Below are positions 34,624 through 41,600 of a stretch of DNA of 42,767 nt, one piece after another (positions within the stretch are counted from its first letter, which is position 1; each line of letters begins with the position of its first letter). Source of the DNA: Helicobacter apodemus (lineage in GTDB: Bacteria > Campylobacterota > Campylobacteria > Campylobacterales > Helicobacteraceae); NCBI RefSeq assembly GCF_000765745.2, contig NZ_JRPC02000021.1:1-42767 (forward strand), given 5' to 3'. The position numbers and the translations under genes were made by a program. A model generated the notes under the pieces. That model saw only the letters and a list, made by a program, of their open reading frames with translations, had not been told where the DNA came from and did no database searches.

Positions 34624-35935
34624 AATCTTTTCCTTTTATAATCCCTATAAATAAAAGTTATTTTAAACACAAAAGTCAAAGGATTTTTAAGCATAGCCTC
34701 TCCTAAGCAATAACTTAAATACTCTTTAACTTTTAATGCTTCTTTATAATCTGCATAATGCTCTAGGGCAGGTGGTTTAAGTTGTGGATGAGATTTATAA
34801 AGAATTTTTAAAACTTTAGATTCAAATCTATGAGCTTGAATAGTTTGAATAAGAGTAAAGGGAAGATTTAAAACCTTTAAAGGAGATTTTGCTTTTAGCA
34901 TTTCTTGACCTAGTTTATAGGCTAGATGATTTTTTATTCTTTGTGTGGCACCTTTGCCTTGAAGTTTTAAGATATGCTCTGCCATTGCTTCTGTTTTTGG
35001 GTCTGTAAAATAAGAATCATCATACCCATTGATAATCTCTTGGGATTGTTGAATAAACCTTTCTTTGAATCCTTTGGAGCAGCGTCTAAGGTGGAAGTTT
35101 ATACATTCACACACAAATAGAGAAAATTCATTTTTTAGTTCATCCATAATATGATAAGCTAATAAAAACTGCTCAACTTGCTTTATCACTACAAAAATAT
35201 CAAAAATTCCCTCATTGCAAGAATAACTGCTTCTCATCGTGGAATCCTTTCGTATGCGGTAGTAGTATAAGTCTTCTTTGAATATGCAAATTCTTTTTGC
35301 AAGTAATAGAGCCTTAATAGATGGGAAGACATCTTCGAATAATAGTTTGTTGCCCCCCCCCCCGTCATTTTATTGTTTTCTGGATAGAGTTTTTCATTAG
35401 TTAAAAGGGTTTTTAAAAAATTGTAGCGGTAGAATTTAAAAGGCACTCCAAATCCTGTAAAAATAAGAGGCTTTATTTGTTGGTAGTAATAGGTTTTGCC
35501 AGAAACATAAGGGGTTTTATGGAGAATACTAGAAAAGTCTGTTGGAAAGAATTTTTGCGTATCATCAACATAGGCTAATGCTCCACTTAACACTATATCC
35601 GCATTACTTTTTTGGAGTAGGGTATAAAACTTTTCTAAAGCATCTATTTCTAACCAATCATCAGAATCTACAAAATACACACATTCAGCATTTACATAAG
35701 CAATACCTAGATTCCTAGCACTCCCTTGTCCGCCATTTTGTTTATTAAGTATTTGTATGCGTTTATCTTTTTTGGCATATTCTTCAAGAATGCTTAAGCT
35801 CTCATCTGTTGAACCATCATTAACACAAAGGATTTGTAAGCTTTTAAGGGTTTGGGAGAGTAGAGAATCTAAACATTGCCTTAGGTATTGTTCTACATTA
35901 TAAACAGGAATAATAACCGCAACTTTGGATTTCAT
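34620..35935 (-). CDS. Family-2 glycosyltransferase broken by a poly-G tract (phase OFF), with LGQA module
   Basis: First gene of the leftward operon. The ATG at 35935 has AGGGGG ten nt upstream, inside the 45-bp inverted repeat. The N-terminal GT-A half (DGSTDES, DSDDW) reads normally to about residue 190. An 11-G run then throws the frame off, and translation stops at 35234 (233 residues). The remainder (RSSYSCNEGIFD onward, including the LGQA module) continues in another frame to 34620. With 12 or 9 G the two parts join as about 438 residues; the join reads YPENNKMTGGGGNKLLFEDVFPSIKALLLAKR, which lines up with YPENILFEDILPHIKSLLLAKK in the neighbouring paralogue. I read it as a phase-variable gene caught in the OFF state, not as decay. 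Longer frames starting upstream at 35971 are an effect of the repeat. Confidence 0.85.
34621..34953. repeat. 333-bp near-identical block, copy 2 of the 3' end of the tandem transferases
   Basis: Partner of 33335-33667. Together with the 356-bp 5' blocks it makes the two transferase genes mosaic: common ends and a private core. Confidence 0.9.
35353..35363 (-). repeat. 11-bp homopolymer (G11 on the coding strand), contingency tract
   Basis: Eleven C on the + strand lie inside the GT-A/GT-core region of the first leftward gene. Gain of one G or loss of two restores the full reading frame; the present length is an OFF state. The tract falls in an insertion of about seven residues that the intact paralogue lacks. 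Confidence 0.9.
35580..35935. repeat. 356-bp near-identical block, copy 2 of the 5' end of the tandem transferases
   Basis: Partner of 34268-34623; identity stops exactly at the start codon, where the upstream regions become different. Confidence 0.9.
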
Positions 35936-35936
35936 T

Positions 35937-35981
35937 AATTTATAACCCCCTAACACTATTGAAAATTGCACTTTTCAAACT
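35937..35981. repeat. Left arm of a perfect 45-bp inverted repeat
   Basis: Identical over 45 bp to the reverse complement of 36191-36235; the arms enclose 209 bp. The arm carries the ribosome binding site (AGGGGG on the minus strand) of the first leftward gene. At its inner end is a 20-bp near-palindrome (35959-35978, TTGAAAA and TTTTCAA around TGCA, one mismatched pair). Confidence 0.95.
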
Positions 35982-36190
35982 AAAACATACTTGTATTTTT
36001 TAAATATTCTAAAAGCCGCTACGAGTTTTTGCAGTAACTTTTGTATAAATTCTAGCTGCGGATTATAGTTAAAAATTCAATAAAAATTTCTTAAACTTCA
36101 GGGGGATCAAGATTAAATTATGCTCTACATTCGACAAAATGTATTACATTCTTAAAAGATTAATTATTTTTAAAGTAAATGAACTAAAAA
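35982..36190. promoter_or_regulatory. Divergent promoter region between the repeat arms
   Basis: 209 bp of non-coding, AT-rich DNA. Leftward: TATAAT on the minus strand at 36067-36062, with TAGAAT at 36011-36006 as an alternative. Rightward: TATAAA at 36044-36049 and TATAGT at 36064-36069. The leftward -10 is the best match to consensus, so the segment may be more active towards the cytidylyltransferase operon in the orientation shown. AGGGGGATCA at 36100-36109 resembles a ribosome binding site, but only an 11-codon frame follows. No recognised operator. Confidence 0.45.
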
Positions 36191-36235
36191 AGTTTGAAAA
36201 GTGCAATTTTCAATAGTGTTAGGGGGTTATAAATT
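36191..36235. repeat. Right arm of the perfect 45-bp inverted repeat
   Basis: Carries AGGGGG (36221-36226), the ribosome binding site of wecB, and the first two bases of its TTG start. The inner 20-bp near-palindrome is at 36194-36213. In the wecB mRNA this would form a stem-loop just upstream of the ribosome binding site. Confidence 0.95.
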
Positions 36236-37382
36236 GATAAAAAGAGTCTTATTTGTTTTTGGAACTCGACCAGAAGCCATAAAAATGGCTCCTTTAGTGA
36301 ATGTTTTTAAAAAAGATTCTGATTTTGAAACCAAACTCTGTGTGAGTGCTCAACACAGAGAAATGTTAGATCAAACTTTAAATTTTTTTAATTTACAACC
36401 AGACTTTGATTTAAATATTATGGAATCTAATCAAGACCTATTTAGTATCACTTCAAAAATCCTATTAGCTTTAAAAGATATTCTAAAAGACTTTAAACCT
36501 CATTTAATCCTAGTTCATGGAGATACTACAACGGCATTAAGCGGTGCTTTAGCGGGGTTTTATGAAAAAGTCCCAATTGCCCATATCGAAGCAGGTCTTA
36601 GGACACACAATCTTGCATCCCCTTACCCCGAAGAAGCCAATCGACAAATGATTGATACTTTAACAAATTACTATTTTGTTCCAACCAACGATTCAAAAAA
36701 TAATTTACTCCTTGAAGGCAAAAAAGAAAAAAATATCTGCATTAGCGGAAATACCGTTATTGATGCACTTTTTCTAACGCTCAATCTTATAAAATCCAAT
36801 CAAAATCTAGAGCAAAAGATTAAAAAAGATTTATCGCTTTACTATCCTTTAAACCCCCAAAGAAAATTTATCCTTGTAACAGCTCATAGGAGAGAAAATT
36901 TTGGAGAAGGGCTTATCCAAATTTGTGAGGCTTTAAAACAAATTGCCTATAATAATCCACAAATAGATATTGTTTATCCTACACATCCTAACCCTAATGT
37001 GCAAAAAACTACAAAAAGCTTACTTACTGATACCCCAAATATCTTTTTAATTCCACCCTTAAATTATGAATATTTTGTCTATTTAATGTCTCATTGTTAT
37101 TTCATAATGACAGATTCTGGAGGTATTCAAGAAGAAGCACCTTCACTAAGAAAGCCTATATTATTAATGCGAAACAACACAGAAAGACCTGAAGCATTAG
37201 AGGCTGGGGTAGTGAAATTAGTCGGAACGCACATTCAAAGCATTACAAAAGAGGCACAAAATCTTTTGGATAATCCTAAAGATTATCAAGCAATGTCTCA
37301 CTCTATTAATCCATATGGCGATGGAAAGGCTTGTGAAAGGATTGTAGATTTCATCAAAAACTTTCAAAGGGATAAGGAATGA
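36234..37382 (+). CDS. wecB: UDP-N-acetylglucosamine 2-epimerase
   Basis: A 382-residue cytoplasmic enzyme that converts UDP-GlcNAc to UDP-ManNAc. Family motifs are all present: VLFVFGTRPEAIKMAPLV at the N-terminus, VHGDTTTALSGALAGF (near residue 90), HIEAGLRTHN, PEEANRQMID, TAHRRENFGEG (near 215) and TDSGGIQEEAPSLRKP (near 295). I chose the TTG at 36234 because AGGGGG sits 7 nt upstream. A GTG at 36201 gives eleven more residues (MQFSIVLGGYK), which only reflect translation of the inverted repeat. It overlaps wecC by 4 nt, and the product pair suggests UDP-ManNAcA synthesis for a surface polysaccharide. Confidence 0.94.
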   Translation: MIKRVLFVFGTRPEAIKMAPLVNVFKKDSDFETKLCVSAQHREMLDQTLNFFNLQPDFDLNIMESNQDLFSITSKILLALKDILKDFKPHLILVHGDTTTALSGALAGFYEKVPIAHIEAGLRTHNLASPYPEEANRQMIDTLTNYYFVPTNDSKNNLLLEGKKEKNICISGNTVIDALFLTLNLIKSNQNLEQKIKKDLSLYYPLNPQRKFILVTAHRRENFGEGLIQICEALKQIAYNNPQIDIVYPTHPNPNVQKTTKSLLTDTPNIFLIPPLNYEYFVYLMSHCYFIMTDSGGIQEEAPSLRKPILLMRNNTERPEALEAGVVKLVGTHIQSITKEAQNLLDNPKDYQAMSHSINPYGDGKACERIVDFIKNFQRDKE

Positions 37383-38602
37383 AAGTATGTGTAATTGGAC
37401 TTGGTTATATTGGACTACCCACAGCTGCTATCTTTGCGCAAAAAGGATTAGAAGTCTTAGGCGTAGATACTAATCCAACCATTGTTGATACTATCAATCA
37501 AGCCAAAACACACATTATAGAGCCAGAGCTTGACAAGCTTGTCTTTGAGTCGGTAAAACAAGGATTTTTAAAAGCAAGTTTAAAGCCTAATTATGCAGAT
37601 GTATTTATTATTTGTGTGCCAACACCTTTTAAGCAAAATCATCAACCCAATATAGATTATATACAACAAGCCTCTAAGGCTATTGCAAAATACTTACAAA
37701 AAGGTAATCTTGTGCTATTAGAATCAACCTCTCCTTGCGGCACTACAGAAAAAATATCCCAATATCTTAGCACAATAAGAGAGGATTTGAAATTTCCTCA
37801 TAACAATAAACAGCCAGATATTTTTGTAGCTTATACTCCAGAGAGAGTATTACCGGGATCTATCCTCAAAGAGTTAGTAGAAAATGACAGGATTATTGGC
37901 GGGATTACAACCCAATGCACAAAAAAAGCTATAGAGCTTTATAAGATTTTTGTTAAAGGAGAATGTATCCCTACAGATGCAAAAACTGCCGAAATGACAA
38001 AACTTACAGAAAATGCTTTTAGAGATGTTAATATTGCTTTTGCTAATGAATTATCTTTAATCTGTGAGGAAGCGGGTATTGATGTTTATACGCTTATTAA
38101 ACTTGCTAATCATCACCCACGAGTGAATATACTAAAGCCAAGTTGTGGAGTTGGTGGACATTGCATTGCTGTTGATCCTTGGTTTATTATAAGTGATTTT
38201 CCTAAACAATCTAAACTCATTAAAACCGCTAGAGAAGTTAATGACTACAAAATACATTTTGTTACTCAAAAAATCACGCATAGACTCTTACAAAAGGATT
38301 ATAAAAAAATTGCTATTTTAGGATTATCTTTTAAACCAGATATTGATGACTTAAGAGAGAGTCCAGCAGTAAAAATCACCAAAACCATTATATCAGATAC
38401 CCAAAGAGAAATTTTCATTGTTGAACCCCATATCAAACATTTACCTCAAGAATTAAGTTATCCAAATGTTAGACTATGCACTTTACAAGAAGCTTTAGAT
38501 GAATCTCAACTCATTATTATCTTAGTAGCACATAAAGCATTTTTAAATTTAAATATCCCAACCCAAGAAATTTTAGATTTTGTTAATATTAGAGAAGTGT
38601 AA
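37379..38602 (+). CDS. wecC: UDP-N-acetyl-D-mannosamine dehydrogenase
   Basis: A 407-residue enzyme of the UDP-glucose/GDP-mannose dehydrogenase family that oxidises UDP-ManNAc to UDP-ManNAcA in two NAD-dependent steps. The Rossmann motif is VIGLGYIGLPTAA (residues 4-16). VCVPTPFK is near 78, the central helix LTENAFRDVNIAFANELS near 206, and the catalytic Cys is in GVGGHCIAVDPWF (near 260). The C-terminal substrate domain has LGLSFKPDIDDLRESPA. The name rests on the adjacency to wecB (ATGA overlap), because family members differ little by eye. Its stop overlaps the start of the next gene (TAATG). Confidence 0.92.
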   Translation: MKVCVIGLGYIGLPTAAIFAQKGLEVLGVDTNPTIVDTINQAKTHIIEPELDKLVFESVKQGFLKASLKPNYADVFIICVPTPFKQNHQPNIDYIQQASKAIAKYLQKGNLVLLESTSPCGTTEKISQYLSTIREDLKFPHNNKQPDIFVAYTPERVLPGSILKELVENDRIIGGITTQCTKKAIELYKIFVKGECIPTDAKTAEMTKLTENAFRDVNIAFANELSLICEEAGIDVYTLIKLANHHPRVNILKPSCGVGGHCIAVDPWFIISDFPKQSKLIKTAREVNDYKIHFVTQKITHRLLQKDYKKIAILGLSFKPDIDDLRESPAVKITKTIISDTQREIFIVEPHIKHLPQELSYPNVRLCTLQEALDESQLIIILVAHKAFLNLNIPTQEILDFVNIREV

Positions 38603-41600
38603 TGGAAACACAAACAATTACAACTTTAATATTAAATGAAGAGAATGTAACCTATAAACTCTATCTCCCTTATAAAGAAAGTGATTATATTCAAAAAGAA
38701 ATTACTGCTAAATTAATCCCTTACGAATATGCAATGCTACAAGATATTCTAAAAAGAATAGACAAAAATTCTGCCTTTTTAGATATAGGAGCAAATATAG
38801 GCAACCATTCTTTATTTTTAGCAGCTAATGGGATTAAAGTCTATGCCTTTGAAGCCAATAAAGAGCTTTGTGAAATAACTCAAAAAAGCATAGAACTCAA
38901 TAAATTATCCAACAATGTAAAAATTTATAATTATGGCTTAAGTGATAGAGAGGAATTAGGAGAATTTACACATTTAGATACGAGCAACTTAGGAGGAAAT
39001 GCACTTACTTTAGGAAAAGGCGATATCCAATGTAAAAGATTAGATGATTTTAAATTTGAAGAAAAAATAGGGGTAATAAAAATTGATGTTGAAGGAATGG
39101 AGGAAAAAGTTTTATTGGGGGCTAAAGAAACTATTAAAAAAAATCGACCCCTTATTTATATTGAAGCTATAGATATTTCTTCTTATCATCGTATCAACAC
39201 TCTTTTAGAAGCCTTAAATTTTAGCTGTTGTGAAACTTTCAATACCACACCTACCCATCTTTATATTCCCAATGAGCACTTAGATGAAAAAAAAATGTTA
39301 AATAAGGTATTATCAAAACTCACTTATGATAATTATTACACACTCTATAGCTATGGAGCTATTAAAAAACTAGACAACAAACTCAATACCTCCCAACAAA
39401 ACGAAGAACAGTTAAAGCAAACTATCACAAATCTAAAAGAACAAAATCAAAATCTCTTACTAAAACTCAATACCTCCCAACAAAACGAAGAACAGTTAAA
39501 GCAAACTATCACAAATCTAAAAGAACAAAATCAAAATCTCTTACTAAAACTCAATACCTCCCAACAAAACGAAGAGCGGTTAAAAAACACCCTTTCTTTT
39601 AGATGGGGGAATAGAATCATTAAAGCAAAGTCTTTGAAAAAAATCCTCACTCTACCTTATGATCTCCATCAAGACTATAAAGCCTTTAAAGGCAAAATCA
39701 AGCCTAATATTTTATTTACTTCTAATAAGCATAGCTTCCTATTCCCCACGCACAATATAGACAATGCTCAAAAACAATTTATCCTTCAATCAAAACCTAA
39801 TTCGATCAAAGTAGCTTGTATCCTTGATGAGTTTAGCTACCATTGTTTCAGATATGAATGCAATTTGCTCTATCTTACATTTAGCAAATGGGAATCCCAA
39901 ATTCAAGAATTTCAACCAGATTTTGTATTAATAGAATCAGCGTGGAGTGGGCTTGATACTTCGTGGAAAGAGAAATTATCAATGCCAAGCAAGGAGATTA
40001 TAACATTACTTGAATTTTGTAAAAAAGCAAAAATTCCAACAGCGTTTTGGAACAAAGAAGACCCTATTGATTTTGAAAGATTTTTATACCTTGCAAAGAA
40101 AGTGGATTTTATATTTACAAGTGATATAGATTGTGTAGCCAAATACAAATATTACGCGAAACACTCTAGAGTTTATTGTCTCCCTTTTGCCGCACAAACG
40201 AAATTTTGCAATCCCATTGAAGAATTGAGCAGAAAAGATGGTTTTTGCTTTGCAGGTTCTTATTATATGCGTTTTCCAAACCGACACAAAGACTTTAGTA
40301 CCATTATTGACGCTGCTAAAGCACTAAAGCCTGTGGCTATTTATGATAGAAATTATGGCAAAAGCCACGCACATAACTCCTACCCTCAAGAATTTCAAGA
40401 TCTTATTATTGGAGGCTTAAATTTTGAAGAAATACAAAAAGCTTATAAAGGCTATAAATTTGGAATTAACATTAATAGCATTAAAAACTCACAAACAATG
40501 TTTGCTAGAAGAGTTTTTGAACTTTTAGCCTCCAATACCATAGTATTAAGCAATTTCTCAAGAGCGCTCCGATATTTTTTTGGTGATTTAGTGATTGCCT
40601 CTGATAATATTCAAGAGATTCATAAAAATTTAAGCCCTCTCATAAAAGAAGATTTATATTACAGAAAATTCCGATTATTAGGACTTAGGAAGGTTATGAG
40701 TGAGCATACCTACAAAGATAGATTTTCCTTTATATGTTCTGTGATATTTAAAAATTTTACGCCTTATTGTAAGCCTCCTATTTATATCTACTCCCAAATA
40801 AACTCTTTAGAAGAATACCAAAGAGTTATCGCTTATTTTAAAGAGCAAAAAACCATTAATAACAAGACTTTAATCCTTTATAAAAACTTCAACCAAAATT
40901 TAGAGGCACAAGATAAAAATATTTTATTAAAAGATACTAAAAAAGAATGTGCAGACTATTTAAAAAATTTAGAATCAGGATTTTTTAGTATTTTTAATCC
41001 TAAGGATTATTATGGCAAATCCTATCTCACAGATTTACTTTTAGCACAAAAATATTCCGATTATAAAGCTTTTGGCAAAGCTTGTCTCTATGCTTATACA
41101 GAAAAATTAATACTACAAAATGAGGATTTAGAATACCGCTTAGTCAAAGAGCTTGATATTTGCTCATCCATTCTTTGTGTAAAAGAACTAAAAGAAGATT
41201 TAATTCACCAATTCTTAGATGGCAAAACAAATTATCACTTAGAACATATGTTAGCACTTGATCGATTTAATTATTGCAAAAATGGAGCCTTACTTCCTGA
41301 TGATAAACTCGAAGTTATTGATGATCTGTATCTACAAGATAGCGGCATCACTTTTAAACATATAAATCCCAAAATCACAAAACTCATTCCCGCTTCTTTG
41401 AAAGAAGAATGCACCACAAAAGATATTTATAAATTCTCTGCCTCTAAACTCTATGAGCTTTTTAAAAACTCCCACAAAGTCTCTATGAAGCTCCAGGATT
41501 CTCATTTAATACTTACCTCAAAACTCCAAAAACACGAGGAAGAAACCATCTATTTCAAAAAGCCCTTAGAAAAAGAAGCGATGAATCTGCTCTATAACTC

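Noticed and set aside
35936-35971. N-terminal extension MQFSIVLGGYKL on the first leftward glycosyltransferase, and the nearly identical MQFSIVLGGYKLI before wecB
   Set aside because: Both come from translating the 45-bp inverted repeat. The AGGGGG ribosome binding site lies inside this stretch, and the paralogue at 34623 starts at MKSKVAV, so the starts at 35935 and 36234 are preferred.
36139-36216. 25-codon frame (MYYILKRLIIFKVNELKKFEKCNFQ) just upstream of wecB, a possible leader peptide
   Set aside because: No ribosome binding site, and half of it lies in the repeat arm. It is of the length expected by chance in AT-rich DNA.
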